From Sphingomonas changnyeongensis (GTDB lineage Bacteria > Pseudomonadota > Alphaproteobacteria > Sphingomonadales > Sphingomonadaceae), in the NCBI RefSeq assembly GCF_009913435.1, contig NZ_CP047895.1, positions 1,806,501 to 1,870,500 of the forward strand: DNA of 64,000 nucleotides. Direction: 5' to 3'. The stretch's first letter is position 1, and each line of letters starts with the position of its first letter. Positions 18,522-26,898 of the stretch are shown piece by piece. The position numbers and the translations under genes are program-made. The notes under the pieces are model-generated. The model was not told where the DNA came from. It was given only the letters and a program-made list of their open reading frames with translations, and did no database searches.

Positions 18522-18690
18522 GGTTTGTGAATTGGGAAGAACGGCACCAGCCCGCTCCCCCACCCGGCCACCCAACGGCAGGATACGCTATGGGTGGCCG
18601 GGTGGGGGAGCGGGCTGGTGCCGCCCCTGCGCCGCGAGGCGCAACACAAGCGACGCCGCCCCCGCGCCCTGAGGCGCAGCGAACACCCCG
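18522..18690. repeat. Composite repeat region A: long palindrome plus hairpin modules
   Basis: The core (18542-18623) is a perfect 33-bp inverted repeat with a 16-base spacer (18575-18590). It is preceded by the flank GAATTGGGAAGAACGG and followed by two GCGCC-type mini-hairpin modules (near 18629 and 18665). It sits between two convergent genes. Three related cores occur at 21407, 44350 and 48647. Confidence 0.9.
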
Positions 18691-18692
18691 CT

Positions 18693-19271
18693 TCAGAGCG
18701 CGCGCACCAGTCGGACAGCGCGGGCCAGCCAGGGCGGATCGGCGAAAATCTGCTGCCGCCCGCCCGCGCCAAGCGGCAGCAGCTGGATGCGGCCTTCGCC
18801 CTCCGCGCCGCTGTCGCGGCCGATCAGCCGGCCAAAGGCGAAGCGCCCGGCCGGGCGCGGCACCAGCACGTCGCGGTTGAGCGCCTGGGCGAACTGCGCA
18901 GGGTCCAGCCGCTCGCACCAGATTTCGTCGCCGGCGCGATAGTCGCCGATCGATCCGTCCGCGATCACCGCGATCAGTGCCGGGGCGGGCTGGGGCGGCA
19001 GCACGACCGCCGGCTGGCGCGGCGCGCGCGCGCCGTCCGGGCCGAGCAGGGCCGCGACCGGCAGGTCGGGCCGGTCGGGCAGGCGGACCAGATCGGCCGC
19101 TTCCACCCCCAGCGCGCGGGCGATGCGGTTCAGCCAGGCAACCGATACGGTGCGCGTCCCCGTTTCCAGCCGACCGATCGTCTGGGCGGTGGTGGGCGGC
19201 ACACAGGCGCGCGCCACATCCTCCAGCGTCAGCCCCTTGGCACGGCGCACCTCGCGTATGGCGGTGATCAT
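18693..19271 (-). CDS. XRE-family helix-turn-helix regulator with C-terminal sensor-like domain
   Basis: A 192-residue protein. The N-terminal HTH (about 1-65) reads ITAIREVRRAKGLTLEDVA, TAQTIGRLETGTRTVS and LNRIARALGV. After a Pro-rich linker, the C-terminal half (GDYRAGDEIWCERLDPAQF, VLVPRPAGRFAFGRLIGRD) resembles the S24/LexA-like fold, but no Ser-Lys dyad is obvious. It is divergent from the DUF6456 gene, and an AACCG-TTG-CGGTT operator-like palindrome lies between them. Confidence 0.75.
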   Translation of the reverse strand: MITAIREVRRAKGLTLEDVARACVPPTTAQTIGRLETGTRTVSVAWLNRIARALGVEAADLVRLPDRPDLPVAALLGPDGARAPRQPAVVLPPQPAPALIAVIADGSIGDYRAGDEIWCERLDPAQFAQALNRDVLVPRPAGRFAFGRLIGRDSGAEGEGRIQLLPLGAGGRQQIFADPPWLARAVRLVRAL

Positions 19272-19285
19272 CGGATCGATCCTTG

Positions 19286-19298
19286 AACCGTTGCGGTT
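19286..19298. promoter_or_regulatory. Small palindromic operator candidate
   Basis: AACCG (19286-19290), TTG, CGGTT (19294-19298), 15 bp before the XRE start codon and in the divergent region with the DUF6456 gene. It could be an autoregulatory site. Confidence 0.35.
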
Positions 19299-19363
19299 AT
19301 TTCTCTGTCCTACACCGTGCCGGACGTGCGAGGCAAGCGTCGAATCACAACACGGAGCGGGCT

Positions 19364-19813
19364 ATGGGTCGGGAGTTGCGGGAACAGCGGCTGGCCGGGG
19401 CGGGCAACCGCAGCGTCACGGTCAATATCGGGGAATCGGCGCTGTCATGGCTCGCCGCGCGCGGCCGCATCTCGCCGCGTCAGGCGCTCGCTGGCGACAC
19501 GCTGCGCCGCGACTGGGAACGCGCCGGCCTGTCGCCGCGCGTCACGATGCGCTGGGACGATCCGCGCGGGCGGCGCGGGGCGGGCACCATCGGCGCGCCC
19601 GATCCGACCATGTCGCAGATCGATGCCAAGCGCCGCTTCGATGCCGCCATCGGCCATGTCGGCCCCGGCCTGTCCGACATATTGTGGCGCGTGGTGTGCG
19701 CCGATGAAGGGCTGGCGCTGGCCGAACGCGCGCTGGGCTGGCCGGCGCGGGCGGGCAAGCTGGTGCTGGGCCTCGCGCTCGACCGGCTGGCCGATTTCTA
19801 CCGGATCGGGTGA
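19364..19813 (+). CDS. DUF6456 domain protein
   Basis: A 149-residue cytoplasmic protein with features of DUF6456, a family common in sphingomonads and relatives: SALSWLAARGRISPRQALAG, then DAKRRFDAAIGHVGPGLSDI and a helical C-terminus (GWPARAGKLVLGLALDRLAD). The overall pattern suggests a DNA-binding-like helical protein. The function is unknown. It is divergent from the XRE regulator, which may control it. Confidence 0.7.
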   Translation: MGRELREQRLAGAGNRSVTVNIGESALSWLAARGRISPRQALAGDTLRRDWERAGLSPRVTMRWDDPRGRRGAGTIGAPDPTMSQIDAKRRFDAAIGHVGPGLSDILWRVVCADEGLALAERALGWPARAGKLVLGLALDRLADFYRIG

Positions 19814-19875
19814 GGGGAAGGGGAGCCGGGCTTCCGGTTGTTTGTTGTGCGGCTGAACGCCGCACCGGCCGCTGC

Positions 19876-19950
19876 CGTTCTTCCTAAACGAAAAACCCCC
19901 GGTGCCGCCCCCGCGCCGATGGGCGCAGAAAAGAACAACCCCGCGCGAAC
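19876..19950. repeat. Solo hairpin/flank module (inverted orientation)
   Basis: CCGTTCTTCC is the reverse complement of the GGAAGAACGG flank of the composite repeats, followed by GGTGCCGCCCCCGCGCC and a GCGCC-type hairpin. No long palindrome is present. It lies between two convergent genes. Confidence 0.55.
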
Positions 19951-19963
19951 AAAGCTCAACCCC

Positions 19964-21342
19964 TCAGCATTCGACGACGTTGACGGCCAGCCCGCCGAGC
20001 GCGGTTTCCTTGTATTTGTGGCTCATGTCCGCGCCGGTACGGCGCATCGTTTCGATCACCTGATCCAGGCTCACCCGGTGCGTGCCGTCGCCGAGCAGCG
20101 CCAGCCGTGCCGCTTCGATCGCCTTGATCGCGCCCACGGCATTGCGTTCGATGCACGGCACCTGCACCAGCCCGCCGACAGGATCGCAGGTCAGCCCGAG
20201 ATTATGCTCCATGCCGATTTCGGCGGCGTTTTCGATCTGCGCGTTGGTGGCACCGAGCGCGGCGGTCAGCCCGGCGGCGGCCATCGAACAGGCGACGCCC
20301 ACTTCGCCCTGGCAGCCGACCTCGGCCCCGGAGATCGAGGCATTTTCCTTGAACAGCGACCCGATGGCCGCCGCCGTCAGCAGGAAACGATCCGCACCGT
20401 CATCGTTCGCGCCGGGCACGAACCGCTCATAATAGCGCAGCACCGCCGGCACGATTCCGGCGGCGCCGTTGGTCGGCGCGGTGACGACGCGGCCCCCGGC
20501 GGCATTTTCCTCGTTCACCGCCAGCGCCCACAGATTGACCCAGTCGATGACGCTCAGCGGGTCGGACAGCGCGCGTTCCTGCCGCGCCACCAGCCGGGCA
20601 TGGATATCGGGCGCGCGCCGTTTGACCTTCAGCCCGCCGGGCAGGATGCCGCTCTGCGCAATGCCCCGGTCGATGCAGGCGGACATGGTCTGGCGGATCG
20701 CGGCCAGCCGCGCGCGCACCTCATCAATGGGCAGGCGCGCGGTCTCGTTGGCCAGCGCCAGGCCGGCAATGTCCAGCCCAGCCGCCTCGGCACGGGCGAG
20801 CAGTTCAGCCCCCGAATGAAAGGGTGGGGCACATCGGCCATCAGCGCGGGCGGGGCATTGCCCGCGACCTCGGCCTCCGACACGATCGCCCCGCCGCCGA
20901 CCGAATACCAGATGCCCGCGCGCAGTTCCGCACCCTCGGCATCGAACGCCGCAAAGCGCATGCCGTTGGAATGGAAGGACAGGCGCTCGCGCATGTGAAA
21001 AATCAGGTCGCGCGCCTCGTCGAAACGCACTTCATGGCTGCCGCCCAGGTTCAGCCGCCGGCTGGCGCGCACCTCGCCGATGATGCGGTCGGCGGCATCG
21101 GGGCACAGGCTGTCGGGGCGCAGGCCCGACAGGCCGAGCAGCACCGCCCGGTCGCTGGCATGGCCCTTGCCGGTCAGCGCGAGCGAGCCGAACAGCTCGG
21201 CGGTTGCGCGCGCGACGCGCGGCAGCAGCCCGTCCCCGGCCAGCCCCTCGACAAAGGTGGCAGCCGCCGACATCGGTCCCATTGTGTGCGACGAAGACGG
21301 GCCGACCCCGATCTTGAACAGGTCAAACACGCTGTGCGGCAC
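19964..21342 (-). CDS. sdaA: L-serine dehydratase, iron-sulphur type (one-base frameshift)
   Basis: Converts L-serine to pyruvate and ammonia using a 4Fe-4S cluster. The N-terminal part ([20 protein letters not shown]) and the C-terminal part with the cluster cysteines ([24 protein letters not shown]) are in different frames. They join at PHPF, where one base seems missing in the C5 run at 20809-20813 or the G3 run at 20822-20824 (plus strand). The likely start is the GTG at 21342, since residues from there match the usual N-terminus; the open frame further upstream runs into a repeat. About 459 residues once repaired. Confidence 0.88.
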
Positions 21343-21406
21343 GGCCCTTATCCTCTGTCGTTTCTGGTTGGAGCGCGTCTGGAAATGCGCCGTGGCGCAT
21401 TCCGCA

Positions 21407-21482
21407 GCACCGGCCCGCTCCTCCACCCGGCCACCCGTGGCCACTATCCTGTGGGTGGCCGGGTGGGGGAGCGGGCTGGTGC
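21407..21482. repeat. Composite repeat region B: long palindrome
   Basis: Inverted arms of 30 bp (21407-21436 and 21453-21482) with two mismatches, both G-U-compatible in one strand's RNA, and a 16-base spacer unlike the other three copies. A small hairpin AATGCGCC/GGCGCATT lies just before it (21384-21402). It lies between sdaA and the Mur ligase gene, both on the minus strand. Confidence 0.85.
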
Positions 21483-21563
21483 CGCCCCGGCATCTGCGCT
21501 TGCGCGAATGCCCGAACAGACCCTCGCGCACCGGCTCTATCCGCTTTGTGAAACAAGAAAAAG

Positions 21564-22982
21564 TCAGTTTTCCGCAGCGTCCGGTTGCGTGCCCAGCCGC
21601 TCGACCAGCATGGCCGCGAACTGGCTGAGCGTGTCGTCGCGCGCGCCCATCACCACGATCCGGTCGCCGGGCCGGGCGAGCGCGGCCAGCCGGTCGGCCA
21701 CGGCGTCGCGGGTGGCCAGATGCGCGGCATTGCGCCCCGCTGCCTGCACCCCGGCGACAATGGCTTCGCTGCCGACGCTCCGGTCGACCGTGCCGCCGAA
21801 ATAGACCGGGTCGGACAGGATCAGCACATCGTCCGGCCCCAGCTGTTCGCCCAGTATCGCAATCAGCGCGTCGCCCATCACGCGCAGCGGGCCATAGCCA
21901 TGCGGCTGGAAGAAGATCAGCAGCCGCCCGGGAAAGGCGTGGAGCGCGGCCAGCGTCGCGGCGATCTTGTCCGGATTATGCCCGAAATCGTCATAGACGG
22001 CGATGCCGCGCGCGGTGCCGACCAACTCCAGCCGGCGCTTCAGCCCGGCAAAATCGCCCAGCGCCGCCGCCGCCTCGCCAAGCGGCACGCCCAGCGCGAC
22101 CGCCGCCCCGATCGCCGCCAGCGCATTGGCGGCATTGTGCCGTCCGGGCAGGCGCAGCCGCACTTCGGCATGATTGCCGCCCGAACGTTCGGTGACATGG
22201 AACGACACGCCCTCGGGCCGCTCCGTCACCTCATGGCCGATCAGCTGCGCCTCGCGGTCAAAGGCGAAGGTCAGCAGCCGATCCTGATGCAGTTCGGCGG
22301 CCAGCGCCGCGACCTCGGGATGATCGAGATTGACGACCGCGGTTGCCGCCTTGCCGATGAAATCGCCGAACAGCGCGCGCAGCTCGTCCATGTCCTTGTG
22401 GTCGAGCGAGATGTTGCCGAGCACCGCGACCGACGGATCGAACAGCGCGATCGATCCGTCGCTTTCATCGACTTCGCTGACGAACAGCGCCGGATCGCCG
22501 ACCAGCGCGCTCGCAAAGGGGGCGGACGGGGTGACGAAGTTCTTCATCACCGCGCCGTTCATCACCATCGGCCGCCGCCCGGCACGGTCGAGGATCCAGC
22601 CGATCATCCCCGTCACCGTCGATTTGCCGCTGGTGCCGCCGACCGCGACCCGCGCTTCGGCCTGGTTGAACAGCGCGGCCAGCAGCCCGGCACGGCTGAT
22701 CCGCGCACAGCCCAGAGTGCGCGCCGCCGCGACATCGGGAACGCTGTCCTCGATCGCTGCCGAGGCGACGAGGATCTGCCCCGGATCGGTCAGCCCGCTG
22801 CCGTCCTGCGCGAACAGATCGACGCCAAGCCCGCGCAGATACGCGAATTTGGGTGCGGTCCGCCCCTGATCGAGCGCCCGGTCGGATCCGGCGACGCGGT
22901 GGCCGAGCGCGCGGACGATCGCGGCCAGCGGCAGCATGCCGCTGCCGCCGATCCCGCAGAAGAAATAGGATTTGGCAGCCAT
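21564..22982 (-). CDS. mpl: Mur ligase family protein, MurC/Mpl-like (probable muropeptide recycling)
   Basis: ATP-dependent amide ligase of 472 residues. The N-terminal dinucleotide-like fold shows [14 protein letters not shown], the P-loop is GTSGKST (116-122, instead of the usual GTHGKTT), and the central domain has [12 protein letters not shown] and [15 protein letters not shown], followed by [23 protein letters not shown]. It lies outside the cell-division cluster and is divergent from ldcA, whose product makes the tripeptide that Mpl reattaches to UDP-MurNAc. This context favours Mpl over MurC, but a specialised MurC paralogue is possible. Confidence 0.72.
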   Translation of the reverse strand: MAAKSYFFCGIGGSGMLPLAAIVRALGHRVAGSDRALDQGRTAPKFAYLRGLGVDLFAQDGSGLTDPGQILVASAAIEDSVPDVAAARTLGCARISRAGLLAALFNQAEARVAVGGTSGKSTVTGMIGWILDRAGRRPMVMNGAVMKNFVTPSAPFASALVGDPALFVSEVDESDGSIALFDPSVAVLGNISLDHKDMDELRALFGDFIGKAATAVVNLDHPEVAALAAELHQDRLLTFAFDREAQLIGHEVTERPEGVSFHVTERSGGNHAEVRLRLPGRHNAANALAAIGAAVALGVPLGEAAAALGDFAGLKRRLELVGTARGIAVYDDFGHNPDKIAATLAALHAFPGRLLIFFQPHGYGPLRVMGDALIAILGEQLGPDDVLILSDPVYFGGTVDRSVGSEAIVAGVQAAGRNAAHLATRDAVADRLAALARPGDRIVVMGARDDTLSQFAAMLVERLGTQPDAAEN

Positions 22983-23064
22983 GACCTGAGCGCTATCACC
23001 GCTTTTGCCCGGCCAGACAAGCGCGCGGGCGCGACGTGCAAAGGCTGAGCGGGGACGGAGCGGC

Positions 23065-23925
23065 ATGGGCAGCGGGCGAATGAGGATCGGCATCGTGGCA
23101 CCCAGCTGCCGCATCGACGATGCGATCCATGACCGCGTCACCGCCCTGGCCGCGCGCGATCATGCCGGTGTCGAACTGGTCTGGCACCCGCAATGCTGGC
23201 TGTCGCACGGCCATTTTGCCGGGCCGGACGCGGCGCGCGCGGCTGCGCTGATCGAGGTTGCGAACGATCCGGCGATCGATGCGGTCTGGTTTGCGCGCGG
23301 CGGCTATGGCGCGGTGCGGATCGTTGATCGGGTCATGGACGCGCTTGGCCCGGCGGCGCGCGACAAATCCTATCTCGGCTATTCGGATGGCGGCACTCTG
23401 CTCGGCGCGCTCTATGCGGCGGGGATCGGCCGCGTCGCCCATGGCCCGATGCCCGCTGATATCCGCCGTGACGGCGGCGAGACGGCGGTCGGCCGCGCGC
23501 TCGACTGGCTGGGCGGCGGGACTGCGGGGGTGGAGCCGACCGATGACGGCCATCCGCGCGCGGCGTTCAACATCTGCATCCTCGCCCATCTGGCCGGCAC
23601 CCGCCATCTGCCCGATCTGGCCGGCCATGTGCTGATGATCGAGGAGGTGGGTGAATATCTCTACCGCACCGACCGCGATCTGGCGCAGATCGCCGCCTCG
23701 CTGCCGGGTCTGGCCGGCATCCGGCTGGGGCGGCTGAGCGATGTGCCCGAAAACGATCCGGATTTCGGCATGGACGGGCCGACGCTGGTGCGCGACTGGT
23801 GCGCGCGCTCGGGCATCCCGTTTCTGGGGCTGGCCGATATCGGCCATGATGCGGCCAATCGCATCGTGCCGTTCGGCCCGTTCACCGCCACCCCGCAGTT
23901 CGCCGCGCTTGCCCCCACCGGCTGA
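23065..23925 (+). CDS. ldcA: LD-carboxypeptidase (peptidase S66)
   Basis: Cytoplasmic murein-tetrapeptide carboxypeptidase that trims the terminal D-alanine during peptidoglycan recycling. 286 residues. The S66 catalytic Ser107 is in GYSDGG, a Glu at 193/194 is in MIEEVGEY and His261 is in [11 protein letters not shown]. The start at 23065 has GGAG five bases upstream. It is divergent from the Mpl-like ligase and 17 bp before the J-domain gene. Confidence 0.9.
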   Translation: MGSGRMRIGIVAPSCRIDDAIHDRVTALAARDHAGVELVWHPQCWLSHGHFAGPDAARAAALIEVANDPAIDAVWFARGGYGAVRIVDRVMDALGPAARDKSYLGYSDGGTLLGALYAAGIGRVAHGPMPADIRRDGGETAVGRALDWLGGGTAGVEPTDDGHPRAAFNICILAHLAGTRHLPDLAGHVLMIEEVGEYLYRTDRDLAQIAASLPGLAGIRLGRLSDVPENDPDFGMDGPTLVRDWCARSGIPFLGLADIGHDAANRIVPFGPFTATPQFAALAPTG

Positions 23926-23942
23926 ACCATTATCTGGGCCCT

Positions 23943-24470
23943 ATGCCGCGTTCGACCCGATCCGATGACTGGGGCTTTCCCCGCTGGCGCAGCTATGGCT
24001 CCGAACGCGGGGCGGCGCGGGTGCGGCTGTGCGACCGCGAAGGCTGTGACCGGCCCGGTGACTGCCCGGCGCCCAAGGCGCCCAACAGCCCCGAACGCTG
24101 GTATTTCTGCGTCGACCACGCCGCAGAATACAACCGCAACTGGAATTATTTCGAAGGGCTGGGCGCGGAGGAAGCGGCCGCCCGCGCCGAGGGCGAGGCG
24201 CGCGGCGCTGCCGGCTATGCCCGTTCGGCGCATTATGGCTGGGGCGGGCCGGGCGATGGCAGCCGCTCGCGCGACGAGCTGCGCGCGCTCGAGGTGCTCG
24301 ATCTCGATGCCGATGCCAGCTTTGACGCGATCAAGGCGGCGTGGCGCCGGCTGGCCAAGGCCAACCATCCCGATGTGAAGCCCGGCGATGCCGAGGCTGC
24401 CGAGCGGTTCCGCGCCGTGCAGGCGGCCTATGACGTGCTGCGCCGGGCCGAGGAAAGGCGCGCGGCCTGA
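23943..24470 (+). CDS. J-domain protein with Cys-containing N-terminus
   Basis: A 175-residue co-chaperone. The C-terminal J domain (about 113-170) contains HPD at 142-144 (ANHPDVKPGD) and LEVLDLDADASFDAIKAAWR, and would stimulate a DnaK partner. The N-terminal half has Cys30, Cys35, Cys41, Cys56 and His59 (RLCDREGCDRPGDC, YFCVDHA), a possible metal site. It is followed by a 2Fe-2S ferredoxin-like gene and, convergently, sufE, so a role in Fe-S protein folding is conceivable but unproven. Confidence 0.85.
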   Translation: MPRSTRSDDWGFPRWRSYGSERGAARVRLCDREGCDRPGDCPAPKAPNSPERWYFCVDHAAEYNRNWNYFEGLGAEEAAARAEGEARGAAGYARSAHYGWGGPGDGSRSRDELRALEVLDLDADASFDAIKAAWRRLAKANHPDVKPGDAEAAERFRAVQAAYDVLRRAEERRAA

Positions 24471-24517
24471 GCGGCCAGCCGCCGGTCCGCGCGCTCGCCG
24501 CGCGCTGGGGCGCGGCC

Positions 24518-24820
24518 GTGCTGGTGTGCGGCAAATGCAGCCGCAAGCAGGGCGGGGGTTTCGGACGCAAGGGGCGCACCCCGCTGGCCAAGGCGCTCCG
24601 CCGCGCGCTCGGGCTCGGCAAGGGACGCAAGGCCGCGATCGGCATTGTCGAGACACGCTGTCTGGGGCTGTGCCCGGCGCATGGCGTGACGCTGCTCAAT
24701 GCCGCAGCACCCGGCGACTGGCTGGTGGCCAGGCCGGGCACGCCGTTGCCCGACGTGATCGCCGCGCTCGGCCTTGAGGATGCGCAGCCGGGCGAGGGGG
24801 CGGCACCGCCTCAGGCGTAG
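24518..24820 (+). CDS. Thioredoxin-like 2Fe-2S ferredoxin domain protein
   Basis: About 100 residues. Cys4-x2-Cys7 and Cys48-x3-Cys52 (LVCGKCSRK, ETRCLGLCPAHGV) match the thioredoxin-like 2Fe-2S ferredoxins. The start is uncertain: GTG at 24518 is the best visible codon, but it puts the first Cys at position 4, and homologues may begin a few residues earlier. It follows the J-domain gene by 47 bp and its end overlaps the end of sufE by ten bases on the other strand. Confidence 0.75.
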   Translation: MLVCGKCSRKQGGGFGRKGRTPLAKALRRALGLGKGRKAAIGIVETRCLGLCPAHGVTLLNAAAPGDWLVARPGTPLPDVIAALGLEDAQPGEGAAPPQA

Positions 24821-25227
24821 CGCGCCGCCGTCTCGCGGATCAGCGCGATCATGTTGGGAATGCCCTGGGTGCGGTTGGAACTCAGCTGGTTGCGCAGATC
24901 GAACGGGGCGAGCGCGGCATCGATATCGGTCGCCAGGATTTCGGCCGCCCCCCGGTCCTGCACGGTCAGCAGCACGAGCGCGATGATGCCCTTGGTGATC
25001 GCCGCGTTCGAATCGGCGAGGAAATGCAGGCCGGTGTCGGTGCGGGTCGGATAGACCCAGACCGAGGCCGAACAGCCGCGCACCAGCGTCGCATCGGTCT
25101 TGAGCGCATCGGGCATCGGTTCGAGCGCGCGGCCAAGATCGATCAGCAGGCGATAGCGATCATCGGCGTCGAGCAGTTCATAGTCGGACTGGATGTCGGC
25201 AAGGCTGGGCGCGGCTGGGTTCGGCAT
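24811..25227 (-). CDS. sufE: SufE sulphur acceptor protein
   Basis: Accepts persulphide sulphur from the SufS desulphurase for Fe-S cluster assembly. 138 residues. The acceptor cysteine is Cys52 in LVRGCSASVW, and the C-terminal LSSNRTQGIPNMIALIRE segment is typical. The start at 25227 (MPNPAAPSL) is chosen because the upstream extension is Pro/Arg-rich and unconserved-looking. It is downstream of the Psp gene array on the same strand but separated by about 100 bp. Confidence 0.92.
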   Translation of the reverse strand: MPNPAAPSLADIQSDYELLDADDRYRLLIDLGRALEPMPDALKTDATLVRGCSASVWVYPTRTDTGLHFLADSNAAITKGIIALVLLTVQDRGAAEILATDIDAALAPFDLRNQLSSNRTQGIPNMIALIRETAARYA

Positions 25228-25327
25228 GGCCGGCCAGATAGCCGAAGCCGCGGGCCGGGTTAAGGGGCGGTGTGCGGCCCCGGCTGCGATCCGTTCACCG
25301 GCCGCCGCCCGGCCGGTGCGGCCGGGG

Positions 25328-25567
25328 TCAGAGGTCGACCCCGGCGGCAATCGCTTCGAGCTTGCGGATGCGTTCCTTCAAGTCGGCAAGCTCGATCCGC
25401 GAGGCGGCGCTGGGCGCGGGCTGGGGATCGATCTGCCGCCGGTCCTGCAGCTCGAGCCGCTTCAGATCCAGCCAGCCGCGCCAGCCGGCGAGCGCCGCCA
25501 TGGTCACGATGCCGGTGCCGGCCAGGCCCATCAGGCCCATTTCCAGATAGACGATCGGGTCCATCAT
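25328..25567 (-). CDS. Psp-array small membrane protein 5 (distal)
   Basis: A 79-residue protein with an N-terminal membrane helix (about 5-27, YLEMGLMGLAGTGIVTMAAL) and a C-terminal amphipathic helix (ASRIELADLKERIRKLEAI) that ends in a shortened form of the LERI motif shared by the array. It is the last gene of the run that begins with pspA. It would be an inner-membrane protein with a cytoplasmic coiled coil, perhaps binding PspA or PspC. The sequence is the most diverged of the series. Confidence 0.7.
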   Translation of the reverse strand: MMDPIVYLEMGLMGLAGTGIVTMAALAGWRGWLDLKRLELQDRRQIDPQPAPSAASRIELADLKERIRKLEAIAAGVDL

Positions 25568-25591
25568 ATCCTCTCTCCTGCCCGGGCGCGC

Positions 25592-25846
25592 TCAGGCGTC
25601 GCGCGAGCGCAGCTTTTCGATTTCACGGTTGAGCGCGCGGGGCGCTTCGTCCTCGGTCGCCAGCCGTTCGAGCACCGCCACCCGGTCCTTGAGCAGGTCG
25701 AGTTCCGCGCGCATCCGTTCATTCTCGGCCCGGGTTTCGGCGTCGAGCCGGATGCCGGCCTTGCCCCCGGCGCGATATTTCGCCTTGAAGATGCTGGCGA
25801 CCATGACGATCGCGACGATCAGGACGACCATTTCAAAAGGGTTCAT
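25592..25846 (-). CDS. Psp-array small membrane protein 4, PspB-like
   Basis: An 84-residue protein with one N-terminal membrane helix (about 4-20, FEMVVLIVAIVMVASIF) and a charged coiled coil (RAENERMRAELDLLKDRV) leading into AVLERLATED and then REIEKLR. This is the common C-terminal motif of the array, and the layout matches PspB, a membrane helix followed by a leucine-zipper-like helix. It sits 24 bp from the next gene, so co-transcription is likely. The function is inferred from context only. Confidence 0.75.
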   Translation of the reverse strand: MNPFEMVVLIVAIVMVASIFKAKYRAGGKAGIRLDAETRAENERMRAELDLLKDRVAVLERLATEDEAPRALNREIEKLRSRDA

Positions 25847-25861
25847 CGTGCCGGCTCCTCG

Positions 25862-26128
25862 TCAGTTCAGCGGTGCGTCGCGCAGCCGTTCGATATCGGT
25901 GGCGAGGTCCATGCCCCGGTCGGTGATGATCCGTTCGAGCACGCGCACCCGCTGTTCCAGCCGTTCGACCTGGGCGGCATATTGCGCGGCCTTTTCGGCG
26001 GTCTCGCTGGTCACGGCCTCCAGCTGGCGCTCCTTGAAGCGCAGATGGCGCTTGAACGCGTCCCCCAGCACGCCGGCGACGACCGGGATCCCGACCACCA
26101 CCACGAAAAACCAGACAAAACCCGGCAT
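25862..26128 (-). CDS. Psp-array small membrane protein 3, PspB-like
   Basis: An 88-residue protein from the ATG at 26128, which gives an N-terminal membrane helix (FVWFFVVVVGIPVVAGVLG). A long coiled coil follows (about 30-75) and the shared end motif VRVLERIITDRG with DIERLR. The ATG 11 codons upstream is less likely because it would put charged residues before the helix. It lies between two similar genes. An inner-membrane envelope-stress role is inferred. Confidence 0.75.
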   Translation of the reverse strand: MPGFVWFFVVVVGIPVVAGVLGDAFKRHLRFKERQLEAVTSETAEKAAQYAAQVERLEQRVRVLERIITDRGMDLATDIERLRDAPLN

Positions 26129-26219
26129 GTTTGCCTCCCTTGCTGTCCTTGAGGACGGCATTCTTCTGTCCGGGCCAGCGCGTTTCGACTGAGCGCTGAC
26201 CCGGATCGACCAAATGCGG

Positions 26220-26546
26220 TCAGTTGGGCCGCCGCAGCGCCTCGATCTCGCTCGCCACGCGGTGGCTTTCGTCGGTCACGATCCGCTCGACATTGGCGAG
26301 CCGGTCCTTGACCGAGCCGAGTTCGGCGCGGAGCTGGGCGCTTTCCTGGCTGAGCAGGCGGATGCGCTCGACCAGTTCCTCATTCTTCTGCGGATAGATG
26401 GCCTGCCCCCAGGCGCCGTCGAGCGGATAGCCATGCCGGACGCGCAGCCAGGTGGTGAAGATCCAGCCGATCACGCTCATGAAACCGATCAGCAGGCCGC
26501 CGCCGATGATCCAGGGCAGGTTGGGGATGATATGGGCTTCAGCCAT
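26220..26546 (-). CDS. Psp-array small membrane protein 2
   Basis: A 108-residue paralogue of the next gene upstream. The membrane helix (about 12-32) runs into FTTWLRVRHGYPLD, almost the same as FTTWVRARHGYPID in its neighbour, so the two arose by duplication. A coiled coil follows (LLSQESAQLRAELGSVKDRL) and then the array motif VERIVTDESHR with EIEALR. The RHGYP block is conserved in both and may be a membrane-surface contact site. Confidence 0.78.
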   Translation of the reverse strand: MAEAHIIPNLPWIIGGGLLIGFMSVIGWIFTTWLRVRHGYPLDGAWGQAIYPQKNEELVERIRLLSQESAQLRAELGSVKDRLANVERIVTDESHRVASEIEALRRPN

Positions 26547-26581
26547 TTCGGGACATCCTGTGTTGAAAGCTTGGGTCGGGT

Positions 26582-26872
26582 TCAGCGCAGCGCGTCGATC
26601 GCGCGGGCGGTGCGTTCGGCGGGATCGGTGGCGATGCGTTCCAGCACCGCGATCCGTTCTTCCAGCCGCCCGATCTGGCCCTTGAGCGCGCCATTTTCGC
26701 GCTCCAGCAGTTCCAGCTTGCGGCTGTCCTCAAGGCTGGTCGTCTTGTGGACGATGTTGCCGTTGCCGTCGTCGATCGGATAGCCGTGCCGGGCACGGAC
26801 CCAGGTGGTGAAGGCCCAGCTGAGGCTGATCGATCCGACGATCAGCACGGGCACCAGCCAGTTCCAGTTCAT
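26582..26872 (-). CDS. Psp-array small membrane protein 1
   Basis: A 96-residue protein immediately downstream of pspC. The membrane helix (LVPVLIVGSISLSWAF) is followed by TTWVRARHGYPIDDGNG, then a coiled coil (ERENGALKGQIGRLEERI) and the shared end AVLERIATDPAE with AIDALR. It is the closest paralogue of the gene at 26220-26546. The genes are 35 bp apart. Confidence 0.78.
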   Translation of the reverse strand: MNWNWLVPVLIVGSISLSWAFTTWVRARHGYPIDDGNGNIVHKTTSLEDSRKLELLERENGALKGQIGRLEERIAVLERIATDPAERTARAIDALR

Positions 26873-26898
26873 GTGCGTGTCTCCCCCTGAAGCCCCGA

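Noticed and set aside
18542-18623. Long palindromes as ordinary intrinsic terminators
   Set aside because: None is followed by a T tract on either strand, and one lies between co-directional genes. An effect on mRNA ends remains possible but is not shown.
18522-18690. Composite repeats as a CRISPR array, integration site or insertion sequence
   Set aside because: There are no regular spacers, no transposase frame, no target-site duplication that I could see and no integrase nearby. Copies are single palindromes scattered between genes.
20629-21531. N-terminal extension of sdaA through the repeat region
   Set aside because: The extra residues are translated from the palindrome and its flanks. 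The GTG at 21342 matches the expected L-serine dehydratase start.
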